Under the pieces are notes generated by a model, which saw nothing but the letters and a program-made list of their open reading frames with translations, was not told where the DNA came from and searched no databases. A stretch of DNA of 64,000 nucleotides from Granulicella sp. S156 (GTDB taxonomy: Bacteria; Acidobacteriota; Terriglobia; Terriglobales; Acidobacteriaceae), in contig NZ_LMUH01000009.1 of assembly GCF_009766105.1 (NCBI RefSeq), forward strand, positions 89,428 to 153,427. Direction: 5' to 3'. Position numbers and translations under genes: made by a program. Each line of letters starts with the position of its first letter. Position 1 is the first letter of the stretch. This document shows, piece by piece, positions 1-9,700 of the stretch.

Positions 1-96
1 GGCTCGCTGAACGGCATGTTCGACTTCAGCAAAAACAAGCCGCAGAACGAAAGACGAGTTCTGCTGGATCCGCAAACTGGATTGGCCGAAAAATAA
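1..96 (+). CDS. C-terminal end of a probable phosphoesterase (partial)
   Basis: Frame 1 is open from the window edge to a TAA at 94-96 and gives 31 residues. The segment LNGMFDFSKNKPQ followed by a short hydrophilic tail resembles the C-terminus of exported phospholipase C / acid phosphatase-type phosphoesterases, where an 'M(F)DFS' motif precedes a proline-rich end. Only the tail is visible, so no catalytic residue can be checked and the family call is an inference from this short motif. It runs in the same direction as the multicopper oxidase that starts 28 bases later. Confidence 0.4.
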   Translation, partial: GSLNGMFDFSKNKPQNERRVLLDPQTGLAEK

Positions 97-124
97 GGAA
101 CAGCAAGTCAAGAAGGGCAGAACG

Positions 125-1744
125 TTGAACAGCTGGACTCGCAGGCAACTTATCAGGCAAGCCGGAATGGTGGTTGCGGGCGGTAGTCTGCTCAGCGGTA
201 GAGCATGGGCTTTGCAGCATGCAGGCATGAAGATGGGCGGAGCCTCGCCTGTACACGGTCCGCATACGCTCGATGCAATGAAGCTGGAGCCGTTTGTCGA
301 TCCTCTACCGCTCCCGCAGCGGATGCACTCCGAAGGACGACGCTCTTCGGACTCTCTCAAAGCAGTCGATGCTCCGTACTATCGCGTGAACATTCGCGAG
401 GTATCGTGCAAGATGCATCGCGACCTTCCGCCATCGCGCATGTGGAGCTACGGCGAAAGCGCTGCACCAGTGCTGTTTGAAGCGCGCAGTCATGAAGGTG
501 TGTTGATCGACTGGTGGAACCAGTTACCCAAAAAACACTTCCTGCCTCTGGACACTCCCATGCACGGAATGGCTAACGCGCCGGAGACGCGCACCATCAC
601 GCATGTCCATGGCGCGCGCGTGCCGACCAACAGCGACGGGTATCCAGAGGACTGGTTTGGTCCAGGGGAGAGCAAGCTATCTTTCTATCCAAACCATCAG
701 GATGCGACGGCGTTATGGCTGCATGACCACGCGATGGGCGTGAATCGCTTGAACATCTTTGCCGGGCTCATGGGCTGGTATCTTATCCGTGATGAGGCTG
801 AGGAGAAGCTTGGACTACCCACGGGCAAGTACGAGCTCCCGTTGCTGATCTACGACCGCAGCTTCGATCCGCACGGGCAGCTCTACTATCCGAACCCACC
901 TGACGAAGGCGCCTGGGCGCAGGAGTATCTGGGCGATGCGATGGTGGTGAACGGTAAGGTGAAACCGTATCACGAGGTTGAAGCACGGCGTTATCGCCTG
1001 CGCATTGCCAACACCGCAAACTCTCGCTTCTTCTCGCTCGCACTGTCGAACGGACAGAGCTTTCATGTGATCGGGTCCGATCAGGGATTGTTGTCTGCAC
1101 CCGTTGAAATGAAGCGGCTGGTGCTGGCGCCGGCGGAGCGCACCGACATCCTCGTGGACTTCAGCCACGCTCGTGGCGAGAACGTCGTGTTGATGAGCGA
1201 TCGCCTGGAACTGATGCAGTTCCGTGTGGCCAAAGATTCGGCTACGGACAGCAGCCTGTTGCCTGAGGTCGTACGGCCCGTCGAGCGCATCGATGAGAAG
1301 CAGTCGATCCGAACGCGTGAGATGACGTTGAACGAGTTTGACGGCGACAACGGCGAAGCCATGGTGATGCTGCTGAACCGCAAACACTGGGCCGATCCGG
1401 TGACGGAGATCGTGAAGCTGGATTCGACCGAGATCTGGAGTCTTATCAATCTGACGGAAGATACCCATCCGATCCATCTACACCTCGTGCGTTTCCAGAT
1501 TCTCGACCGGCAGAGTTTTGCGAACTACGACTATCTGGCAGAGGAGAAGCTGCGTCTTACGGGCGAGGTCATACCACCGCAAGCCCATGAAGCAGGCTGG
1601 AAGGACGTGGTGCAGTGCCCGCCAGGCATGGTCACACGCATCATCGTTACCTTTCACGGCTACGCGGGAAGATACCTTTGGCACTGCCATATCCTGGAGC
1701 ATGAGGCCAACGATATGATGCGTCCCTATGACGTGATCGTGTAG
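125..1744 (+). CDS. Multicopper oxidase (CotA/bilirubin oxidase-like), Tat-exported
   Basis: A 539-residue copper oxidase that would oxidise phenolic or metal substrates and reduce O2 to water outside the cytoplasm. Copper ligand motifs are complete: HVHG near residues 160-163, WLHDHAMG near 198-205, HPIHLH near 448-453 and HCHILEHEANDMM near the C-terminus (type 1 site with axial Met). The N-terminus TRRQLIRQAG followed by a hydrophobic stretch is a twin-arginine signal, as expected for an enzyme folded with its cofactor. The start is a TTG; no ATG lies upstream before an in-frame stop and later ATGs would remove the twin arginines. The large proline-rich domain layout matches CotA-type laccases. 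The substrate is not predictable. The downstream membrane gene begins 43 bases later and may be co-transcribed. Confidence 0.9.
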   Translation: MNSWTRRQLIRQAGMVVAGGSLLSGRAWALQHAGMKMGGASPVHGPHTLDAMKLEPFVDPLPLPQRMHSEGRRSSDSLKAVDAPYYRVNIREVSCKMHRDLPPSRMWSYGESAAPVLFEARSHEGVLIDWWNQLPKKHFLPLDTPMHGMANAPETRTITHVHGARVPTNSDGYPEDWFGPGESKLSFYPNHQDATALWLHDHAMGVNRLNIFAGLMGWYLIRDEAEEKLGLPTGKYELPLLIYDRSFDPHGQLYYPNPPDEGAWAQEYLGDAMVVNGKVKPYHEVEARRYRLRIANTANSRFFSLALSNGQSFHVIGSDQGLLSAPVEMKRLVLAPAERTDILVDFSHARGENVVLMSDRLELMQFRVAKDSATDSSLLPEVVRPVERIDEKQSIRTREMTLNEFDGDNGEAMVMLLNRKHWADPVTEIVKLDSTEIWSLINLTEDTHPIHLHLVRFQILDRQSFANYDYLAEEKLRLTGEVIPPQAHEAGWKDVVQCPPGMVTRIIVTFHGYAGRYLWHCHILEHEANDMMRPYDVIV

Positions 1745-1787
1745 GCAGCCCTACAATCGGTTAACGTATCCGTGAAGGGGTGACGTT

Positions 1788-3071
1788 ATGCATTCATGGA
1801 TCGAACTGCTGCATGCCGGCTCCGCACAGTTTCCACCGGCATTGACCGCATTAAAACTCGGGGTTGCTTTGGCCATCGGTCTCCTGATCGGGTTTGAGCG
1901 GCAGTGGTCTCACAAGGACTTTGGCGTCCGCACCTTCAGCCTGGCCGCGCTGCTCGGCGGCCTGACGGCGATGATGCCTCTGCCGGTACTAATCACCGGC
2001 ATGGTTGGGATTCTTATCCTTGCCGCACTGCTTAACCTTCGAGACATCCTTGCTTCTCAATCTGTCGAAGGCACCACTTCCGCGGCGCTCATCTTGACGT
2101 TCGTGTTGGGGGCGCTCTGTGGCGGAGGGCATATTTTTACCGCGACTTCCTGCGCCATCGTGACCACCTGGCTGTTGTCCTTGAAGCCACAGTTTCGCGC
2201 CTTCGCGGGTGGTGTAAAGCCGGAGGAGATCCGCAGTGCGCTGATGCTGGGGCTCTTCGGCTTTGTCATCTGGCCGCTTCTGCCGAATCGGTACATCGAT
2301 CCCTGGGAGCTGCTGCAACCACGTGAAGCGTGGGTAACGATTCTGGTAGTAGCCTGCATTGGGTTTGTGAACTACATCCTGCTTCGTGTTTATGGAAAGC
2401 GAGGCGTGGCCCTGACTGCTGTCCTTGGCGGCATGGTGAACTCGACAGCGGCAACGGCAGAGTTCGCGGGAACGCTGCCTGCTTCAGGCTTGTTATCGCA
2501 GACGGTTGTCGCTGTTCTCCTAACCTCCGTGGCTATGTTCGCTCGCAATCTCCTGCTGCTCGCGATCTTTGCGCGCGAGGCTGTGCCCTATGCCATAGCG
2601 CCCATGATCACCATGACCGCAATTGCCGGATTCTTCGTGTGGCGCAGGCACCGTCCGCGCGACGAAGAGCGAGAGATGGACCTGAACCTGGCCTCGCCGT
2701 TGTCGTTTGCGAAGGTCTTTCGACTGGGTGGCTTGTTCATTCTTATTCAGGTGATCGGAACAGCAGCCACGCGTTGGTTGGGCAATGCCGGTTTGCTGGC
2801 TGTCAGTATGATCGGCGGAACCGTATCGAGCGCGAGTACAACGGCTGCCGCTGCGAATCTTGCCGCCCACGGCAAGGCGACTGCCTTGCAGGCCGGCATG
2901 GCCACCGTGGTCACCTCGATCGTCAGCACGGCGGTAAATCTGCCTATTCTGTACAGGCACACCGAGGCCAAACCCATCATCGGAGAGATAACGCTGGCGA
3001 CAGCTATCCAGATAGCAGGAGGCATCACGGTGATGATCCTGCAAGCCCACTGGCATGGAATATTCCGCTAG
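1788..3071 (+). CDS. MgtC/SapB N-terminal and DUF4010 membrane protein
   Basis: A 427-residue polytopic inner-membrane protein. The first ~140 residues carry the MgtC/SapB signature (ALAIGLLIGFERQW, then RTFSLAALLGGL), and the rest, with several further hydrophobic helices and a conserved VNSTAATAEFAG segment, matches the DUF4010 domain usually fused behind it. MgtC-like proteins have been tied to Mg2+ homeostasis and to modulation of ATP synthase, but the DUF4010 branch has no established function. An ATG at 1788 follows a purine-rich AAGGGGTGA ribosome site. It probably follows the multicopper oxidase on one transcript and converges with the minus-strand kinase gene 38 bases downstream. Confidence 0.85.
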   Translation: MHSWIELLHAGSAQFPPALTALKLGVALAIGLLIGFERQWSHKDFGVRTFSLAALLGGLTAMMPLPVLITGMVGILILAALLNLRDILASQSVEGTTSAALILTFVLGALCGGGHIFTATSCAIVTTWLLSLKPQFRAFAGGVKPEEIRSALMLGLFGFVIWPLLPNRYIDPWELLQPREAWVTILVVACIGFVNYILLRVYGKRGVALTAVLGGMVNSTAATAEFAGTLPASGLLSQTVVAVLLTSVAMFARNLLLLAIFAREAVPYAIAPMITMTAIAGFFVWRRHRPRDEEREMDLNLASPLSFAKVFRLGGLFILIQVIGTAATRWLGNAGLLAVSMIGGTVSSASTTAAAANLAAHGKATALQAGMATVVTSIVSTAVNLPILYRHTEAKPIIGEITLATAIQIAGGITVMILQAHWHGIFR

Positions 3072-3109
3072 TCAGCAGCCTGGCACAGCACGACAGTCTT
3101 GGCTCTAAC

Positions 3110-4039
3110 CTATGCGGAGTTTCTTCCAGCCCGTGCTCGCCAAAGAGCGCCGGCGATGGGATCGACAACTCCCGGCAGTATCTTGATCTCGGGAAAGATA
3201 TGCCGCAGGGAGGATTCCATCTCCAGGCGTACCGGCTCGACATTTTGCAGGATGCTTCCCGTGACTGCAACGTGCGGTACCTCTGCTTGCTGACCGTTGC
3301 CCTCCAATTTGAGCACCTTGCGGATGACGTGAGAGGCCACAGTCGCAAGATCGCGTCCAGCCTGCTGCAAGGTCTCCGCTGCAACGGCGTCTCCCCGGCT
3401 CGCACACTCAACGACTAACTTGGTCAGCTTCGAAAAATCAGGGGAGGGCTGGCGGTTGGCATACTCGACAAGCGAGGACACGGAATCTAGACTCCAGAAC
3501 TCCAGAATCTTTGCCAGCAGAGATGTTTCACGGTCTTCGTCCAATGCGCTAAAGACATTGCGCAGGGCTTGATGTCCGATGGAGTGGCCTGAGCCCTGGT
3601 CCGCGAGAGCCGGACCCCAGCCTCCGGCGGTTACGATCTGGCCTCCGCTACTTCTACCGGCCGTGTTGGAACCCGTGCCTGCAAGAACCAGAACACCGCG
3701 CTTCCCAAAGAAAGCTGCGTCCAACGCAATCTCGACATCGCCCACCAGGATCAGCTCTCCGCCGACGTGTGCATGGAGAGCCGTCCGAATCCAATCCGTC
3801 ACAAGCGGAACAGTCTCCCCGGCGGTACCGACGCAGATGCGCGTAATCTCGCGCAGGTTTACGCTGGCCTGTTTTGTCAGCTCGCCGAGTGCTGTTTGCA
3901 AATTATGCTCAGCGATATCGGCGCTCGTCCGCATCCGTTTGATGGTGCCTGTGCGAACGCGGCCGAGCTCGTTTGTCTCATCCGCAAGTACGAAATCAGT
4001 TTTGGTGCCGCCAGCATCGAGAGCAAGAAAATAAGCCAT
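3110..4039 (-). CDS. BadF/BadG/BcrA/BcrD-family ATPase, N-acetylglucosamine kinase-like
   Basis: A 309-residue cytoplasmic kinase of the ASKHA fold. The phosphate-1 motif ALDAGGTKTDFVLAD is at the N-terminus, and the adenosine/phosphate-2 region VLAGTGSNTAGR with the following GGWGPALADQGSG lies near residues 120-150, the pattern of GlcNAc kinases in the BadF/BadG group. Its likely role is phosphorylation of an amino sugar or related sugar released by the nearby glycan-degrading enzymes. It lies 127 bases downstream of the IclR gene in the same direction, an arrangement that suggests one regulated unit. The exact sugar cannot be read from sequence; the alternative is an uncharacterised ROK-like sugar kinase role. 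Confidence 0.82.
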   Translation of the reverse strand: MAYFLALDAGGTKTDFVLADETNELGRVRTGTIKRMRTSADIAEHNLQTALGELTKQASVNLREITRICVGTAGETVPLVTDWIRTALHAHVGGELILVGDVEIALDAAFFGKRGVLVLAGTGSNTAGRSSGGQIVTAGGWGPALADQGSGHSIGHQALRNVFSALDEDRETSLLAKILEFWSLDSVSSLVEYANRQPSPDFSKLTKLVVECASRGDAVAAETLQQAGRDLATVASHVIRKVLKLEGNGQQAEVPHVAVTGSILQNVEPVRLEMESSLRHIFPEIKILPGVVDPIAGALWRARAGRNSA

Positions 4040-4166
4040 AGTCTCTATTCATTTATAACCTCTACGCGAGGCTCAGGTCGTCACTTCTGTACATCGTCAC
4101 TGGGCAGAATAGCCTCAGCAGTAGGCTGCGGGGTTTGCGTCGTTGGCGACTCTTCCGCGCAAGCGA

Positions 4167-4988
4167 TTACTTACTCTTAGCCGGTTTGGATCCGGGAGCC
4201 TCGCCCCCGAGTGCGGCTGTAATCTCTGCGGTAGCCTTGCCCAGGGCTTCGATTACCTGGCTGGTTGCCATTGCAGGGCCGTTGTACTGAATGTAGGGAA
4301 TCGTGAGTGCCCCAACAGCCGAACCTCTTTCATCGAAGATCGGGTAGCTGATATCGATAACGCCTTTTACGACGTAGCTCGCGCGCTTGTCATATCCCGC
4401 CTTTTGAATGCGCGCGAGGTGCACGGCAAGATCGCGTGGCGGTTTCTTGCCTGTCTCGCGGCTCCACTCGGCAAGCGTACGCTCCCTTTGCACCTCATCC
4501 TGATGCGCCAGGATGACATAACCACTGGCCGCTTCCATAAGGTCTGCGGTCGAACCCAGCTTCACATAGAAGCCCCGGTTTGCGGGAGCATTGATCTGCG
4601 CCAGAATGGCGACGCGGCTGCCCTCCAGCACACCCATGTGGCACGATTGCAGCGTCTCATGCGCGAGCCGGTGCATCACTGGCAGGGCATCCACAATCAG
4701 TCGCTCGGTTGGTGGATGCTCCTGCACCAGCTTGAACAGCTTCAACGTTAACGAGTAGCGATCTTCGGCGAGCTGTGCGATGTATCCCCGGCGCTCCAGG
4801 CATAGCAGCATGCGAAAGATCTCTGAGACCGTCCGGTTCAGCTCGCGGGCCATCTGGCTCTTGGTGAGGCCGGCTGGCTGGTGCGCCAGCAGTTCCAGAA
4901 CATCCAGCCCCTTTTCAAGAGCAGGTGTTGCATAGTTGAGAGTCTTCTCGTTCGTTGCAGAAGCTTTTGCAGTTCGTTTCCCGGCCAT
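4167..4988 (-). CDS. IclR-family transcriptional regulator
   Basis: A 273-residue DNA-binding regulator with an N-terminal winged helix (residues ~24-85, ALEKGLDVLELLAHQPAGLTKSQMAREL) and a C-terminal effector-binding GAF-like domain (to ~255, including SYPIFDERGSAVGALTIPY). The ATG at 4988 is preferred over the longer open frame reaching 5060 because an AGGTGG ribosome site sits just ahead of it and the helix-turn-helix then begins at the usual distance. IclR regulators often repress catabolic genes and respond to pathway intermediates. Its divergent neighbour is an exported esterase and the downstream gene is a sugar kinase, so it probably controls this glycan locus. A lysine-rich tail follows the effector domain. 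Confidence 0.9.
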   Translation of the reverse strand: MAGKRTAKASATNEKTLNYATPALEKGLDVLELLAHQPAGLTKSQMARELNRTVSEIFRMLLCLERRGYIAQLAEDRYSLTLKLFKLVQEHPPTERLIVDALPVMHRLAHETLQSCHMGVLEGSRVAILAQINAPANRGFYVKLGSTADLMEAASGYVILAHQDEVQRERTLAEWSRETGKKPPRDLAVHLARIQKAGYDKRASYVVKGVIDISYPIFDERGSAVGALTIPYIQYNGPAMATSQVIEALGKATAEITAALGGEAPGSKPAKSK

Positions 4989-5081
4989 TCTGGTCCACCT
5001 GCTCAATCGATCTCGAAACAGAGTAGCAGGATAGCGCCGTAAGTTGATCAGGAAGCCCAAATTCGAAAGAAAGCGAAAGGC

Positions 5082-5100
5082 GTTAGCTATTTTGACTAAC
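5082..5100. promoter_or_regulatory. Palindrome between IclR and esterase genes (candidate operator)
   Basis: GTTAG and CTAAC half-sites (5082-5086 and 5096-5100) are separated by 9 bases in an AT-rich stretch of the divergent intergenic region. The position between the IclR gene and the plus-strand esterase fits an autoregulatory IclR operator. No exact IclR consensus is claimed. Confidence 0.35.
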
Positions 5101-5237
5101 TAAAACTATATTTTTGGTGATAAAAGTTGTTCCGACGAAAGCTCGGTAAGAACGAACAGAGTTGCAGGATTTTTGTGCGTACACACTGCAAGCGCCATCC
5201 ATACAGCCTCACGAGCGCAGCAAATAGGAGTAGCCCC

Positions 5238-6428
5238 ATGGCCCGATCTTCGCGTTGCGTCTTCGGAATAACATCGTTGGTATTGGTTCTTCTCGGTGTG
5301 CGCGCTTCAGCGCAACAAGCCTCTTTACCGGCAACGCTGGCCACAACCACTCAGAGCCTTCAACTCTCGTCGCCGCTCGACTACCAGGTCTTTCAGCGTC
5401 GCACGAAACTTAGCGGCAGCATCGTCATTCGCGGCCACGCTGAGCTCCCGGTAACGGCTGTCGAAGCGCGGTTAGCCGGAAACTCTCTCGCCGGGCCCCT
5501 CGCGCCAACCTGGCACAGAATTTCTTTCAATGCCCAAACTGGCGATTTTTATGACAGTCTCGCAACCACTGCAGGAGGCTTCTATTCGCTTGAAGTGCGT
5601 GTATTGCATCGCGGCCATGCCCCCGAAGAAGTTGTTGTGCCCCATGTCGGTGTGGGTGAGGTCTTCGTCGTCTCTGGTCAATCGAACTCGACCAACTATG
5701 GAGAAACACCGCAAGTCACCGAGACGCAGAAGGTGACGACATTCGACGGCAAGGTGTGGCGGCTCGCGAATGACCCGCAACCCGGCGTGCAGGACAACAG
5801 CAGCAAAGGCAGCTTCATTCCGCCCTTTGGCGACGCACTCTTTCGCAAATATGGAGTGCCCATCGGCATAGCCTCAGTCGGCCATGGATCCACCAGCGTC
5901 CGCCAATGGCTGCCAGCGGGTACTCCCGTGGAGGTCATGCCGACGATGACCAGGTTCGTGAATGCCGCACCGGATGGCACGCTTGTCTGTGATGGCACAC
6001 TCTTCCATGGCATGATGGCCCGCATCCAGGAGCTTGGTCCGCAGGGCTTTCGGGCAGTGTTATGGCATCAGGGTGAGTCGGATTCGCATCAACCTCCAGA
6101 GCACGAGATATCCGCCGAAACCTATCGTCGCATGCTGGAGCAAATCATTCTCTCCACGCGCAGCCAGGCTGGGTGGGAGATCCCATGGTTCGTCGCACAG
6201 GTCAGCTATCACACGCCTGCGGACACTTCTTGCCCGCCCCTCCGAGAGGCGCAGCGAAGTCTATGGCAGAGTGGGATCGCTCTTGAAGGACCTGACACCG
6301 ACACCCTGACCTCTGCATACCGGCAGGACAATGGCAAGGGCATACACCTGAACGATGCAGGCCTCAAAGCCCACGGTCTGCTGTGGGCGCACTGGGTGGA
6401 ACTCTACCTCGATCCTCTGCTGCGCTAA
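5238..6428 (+). CDS. Exported SGNH esterase, sialate-O-acetylesterase-like (SASA)
   Basis: A 396-residue secreted esterase that would remove O-acetyl groups from sugars of complex glycans. VFVVSGQSNS places the nucleophile serine near residue 149, LWHQGESDSH gives the conserved GES oxyanion block, and a DAGLKAHG segment near the C-terminus may hold the Asp-His pair. The ATG at 5238 is chosen because AGGAG lies 7 bases ahead and a clean signal peptide (MARSSRCVFGITSLVLVLLG, cleaved after ASAQ) follows; the open frame upstream lacks these. The preceding ~100 residues form a beta-rich domain. With the fucosidase and TonB receptor downstream it suggests breakdown of acetylated glycans. Acetylxylan esterase activity is equally possible. 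Confidence 0.85.
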   Translation: MARSSRCVFGITSLVLVLLGVRASAQQASLPATLATTTQSLQLSSPLDYQVFQRRTKLSGSIVIRGHAELPVTAVEARLAGNSLAGPLAPTWHRISFNAQTGDFYDSLATTAGGFYSLEVRVLHRGHAPEEVVVPHVGVGEVFVVSGQSNSTNYGETPQVTETQKVTTFDGKVWRLANDPQPGVQDNSSKGSFIPPFGDALFRKYGVPIGIASVGHGSTSVRQWLPAGTPVEVMPTMTRFVNAAPDGTLVCDGTLFHGMMARIQELGPQGFRAVLWHQGESDSHQPPEHEISAETYRRMLEQIILSTRSQAGWEIPWFVAQVSYHTPADTSCPPLREAQRSLWQSGIALEGPDTDTLTSAYRQDNGKGIHLNDAGLKAHGLLWAHWVELYLDPLLR

Positions 6429-6748
6429 GCAGTCCCTTTAGGCGTGCACCAAACGAGAAATTATTTCAAACAATGCTGGATGGCACCGCTGCGCGGTGCT
6501 GTGTAGCAGAAAAAATGAGAAATGTTGCGAATAGTGCAACATCATTCTCATGCGCTTCATCCTGCCTATTCAAGCGGTACTACATAGAAAACAAAGGCTA
6601 TTCGTATGGTGTGTTCTTGTCAATAAATTTTCTCTTGTAAAAACAATTACCCATCAGTGAAAAATCTGTTGACATTCGTTTCGCCGCCTTTGTAGGATGC
6701 GCTCCGTTGAAACTTCAAGACATTTTGCGTTGCCTACGGAGTACATGC
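6429..6748 (+). other. Leader region ahead of the first TonB receptor
   Basis: A 320-base AT-rich stretch between the esterase and the receptor. Apart from the promoter at 6669-6698 I see no gene, long repeat or convincing terminator. A short upstream in-frame TTG at 6707 exists but lies almost at the predicted transcription start. Confidence 0.5.
6669..6698 (+). promoter_or_regulatory. Sigma-70-type promoter of the first TonB receptor
   Basis: TTGACA at 6669-6674 and TAGGAT at 6693-6698 are spaced by 18 bases, a near-consensus housekeeping promoter. Transcription would begin near 6705, which argues that translation starts at the ATG at 6749 rather than the TTG at 6707. Confidence 0.6.
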
Positions 6749-9700
6749 ATGCCGATCCTTTGTTGTAAGAATCCAATCAAGCGGGCCATGATGGCTGGCA
6801 TTCTCGCGGTGTGCTTCGCCGTTTTTGCGACGATGGCGCACGCGCAGAGTTCGTCTGCCGCCGTCACGGGCGCCGTAACGGATTCATCCGGAGCCCGGCT
6901 TCCCGGCGCAAAGGTCGTGCTCACCAATGTCGAAACCAACGTCGCGCGCGACACCGTATCGAACGATGCGGGCGACTACAACTTTGTCAGTGTTCCGCCG
7001 GCAAAATACACGCTGGCAATCACCGCACCGACGTTTCAGACGCAGAAGTTCGCGGCATTCGACGTCGCTGTGGATCAGAAGGTGAATATCAACGCGGTGC
7101 TGAAGATCGGCGATGTGTCCACGAGCGTCACGGTGGAGGCCCAGGGCACGGAGGTCGAATCGACCACGTCACAACTCGGCACAGTCATGGGAACCAAGGA
7201 GGTCAACGACCTCCCGCTGAACGGGCGTAACTTTACACAACTGTTGACGTTGACGCCGGGAGCTGCGCCGGTCAATGTAGCCCAGAACAGCAGTTCGAGC
7301 AATACCGCGAATAACTCGGGTGATCAATACATTCTTCCAGCCCTGAACGGACAGCCGAATCGTGCCACGCTTTGGCTTGTAGACGGGTTGAACGACAACA
7401 ACAGCTGGTACAACACCTACGCCATCCCGCCGATCATCGATACGATCCAGGAGTTCAAGATCAACGCCCACAACGATGCGCAATATGGGCAGGTCACCGG
7501 CGGCGTTGTAAATATTGCCACGAAGGCTGGAACCAATTCGCCGCACGGCTCCGTTTGGGAGTTTGTCCGGAACAACGATTTCGATGCCCAGACGTTTTTC
7601 CCGTCCGTCGGCAACACCTATCACCAGAACCAGTTCGGAGCCCAGGCTGGCGGCCCGATCGTCATTCCTCATCTGTACAACGGGCACAACAAGACATTCT
7701 TCGAGGTTGGCTTTGAAGGCTTCCGCTACAGCAAAGCCTCCCAGACGTACTTTCTGCAACCGACCGCCGCGCAGTTAGGCGAGTCGACTTGGGGTGGGCC
7801 GCAAAACCTGGCCTACGGCGACTTCAGCTCCGCCTCAACCGGGGTCGCTGGAAACTGCGTGGCTGGAGCCGTAAGCACCGGCAAGTGTCAGTTGTTCGAC
7901 CCCACAGGAAACGGCAACGCACACTCGAACCGGCCGGCGTATGTCGGCAATCAGATTCCCGTATCCGAGATGGATCCGCACGCGATCGCCTACATCAATG
8001 CGATCTTCAGCGCGCCGATCACCATTCCCGGCATCGCCCCGACCACGGACAACGGCGAAGTAACAACTCCATCGCGCCAATCCACCTACAACTACACGGC
8101 GCGTATCGACCAGCACCTCGGCACCAGGGACTTTTTCTTCTTCCGCTATTCGGGCTGGAAGGAGGAGAGCGTCGGGCCTTCGACCGTTCCGCACCTTTTC
8201 TCGGACGGCGTGTTGCCCGCGCAGCAATATGGCGCAACCTGGCTGCGCGTCTTCAACCCCACACTCACCATGCAGGTGGAGTATGGCAGAACGCATGTCG
8301 CCTATAACAGCAGCACGGTCTACGATATTCCCAACATCGCCCTCGGCATCTACGGCATGTCGCCGGCCTTCGCGCAGAGCTTTATCGGTGGCATCACCTT
8401 GTTGACGGGCCTCTCGATTACCGGTGGCCCCGCTCCCGGCGAGAGTAACTCTCCGGTCCCGAACGAAACCAACACGCACGAGTATCTGGGTTCCATTACC
8501 AAGACCATCGGCCGGCATACCCTCCAGGCCGGCGGAGGCTGGGACCAGATCAACTATGGGCAATTGATTCGCCAGGGAACAACGACCTTCAGTGGCGCTT
8601 CGACGGCTGACTTTACGCTCAACGCCAGCACGGTTAACCCCGGCGCGCCTGCTGGAACCACCCCCGCGCAAGCCAGCGCGCAAACTGGATTTGGATGGGC
8701 CGACTTTCTCCTGGATGAACCCAACAGCGCCAACAAGCGCAACGTCAACATCACCATGCGAGTGGGGGGAATTGGCAGTATCTATCTTCAGGATAGCTGG
8801 AGGGTTCTGCCCAAGCTGACCTTGAACTACGGCATCCGCTATGACCGTTCCGTATGGCCGCAGTATGGAACCGATGGTTCTATTGGCACTCAGGGCAGCA
8901 TCGAGACAGGAGACTTCGACTTCAACACCGGGCAGTACATTCTCCAGGTGGCGCCACCGCTATGCACTGTGCGTCTGCACGCACCATGCCTGCCGTCGGG
9001 AACACTACCTGCGAATGTTGTGGTTGCCCTGAACCAGAAGATTATCAAGGGCACCAAGACGAACATCGGTCCGCGTTTTGGTCTGGCTTATGCCGTCAAC
9101 AGCACGCTTGCTATTCGTGCGGGGTTCGGCATTACCTATGACAATTGGTCGGCCATCACGCAAATGGCGCAGAACTTCCAGGGATCGTGGCCTGACATAG
9201 GAACCCTGCAACAGAACAGTCTCAATACACCTGGATCGGCGGCCTATACCTCCGCGCAAAACCCCTTTGGCACAAGCTCTGGAATCTATCCTGCGGCAAC
9301 GCCCTTTTCGGCGACCAATGTAAATTACTTCGTCGATCCAGAGATCAAAAACCCGTATTCGGAGCAGTGGAACGTGGGCATCGAGCAGCAGATCGATCAG
9401 CACACGGTCGCATCGATAAACTACGTCGGTTCCGAATCACATCGCCTGGACATCGGTGGCTACTACAACACCGGAACGCTTTCCGCCACTTCCTTCGCCA
9501 CCCGCCAGGCTAAGTATGCCGCCAATCCTTCGGCGTATAGCAACGGCGCGGGCAACAATCCCACGGGTCAACCCTATCCCTACACGGTGCCCAACAAATG
9601 GGACCACAATGCAGGCAGCGGGGATTATCACGCTTTGCAAATGGCGCTGACTCGCAGAACCTCGAACGGCCTTACCTTCAATGCGAGCTATACCTGGAGC

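Noticed and set aside
5092-5124. TTGACT-GATAAA promoter for the esterase gene
   Set aside because: The spacing is 21 bases, too long for a normal sigma-70 promoter, so I kept only the palindrome there.
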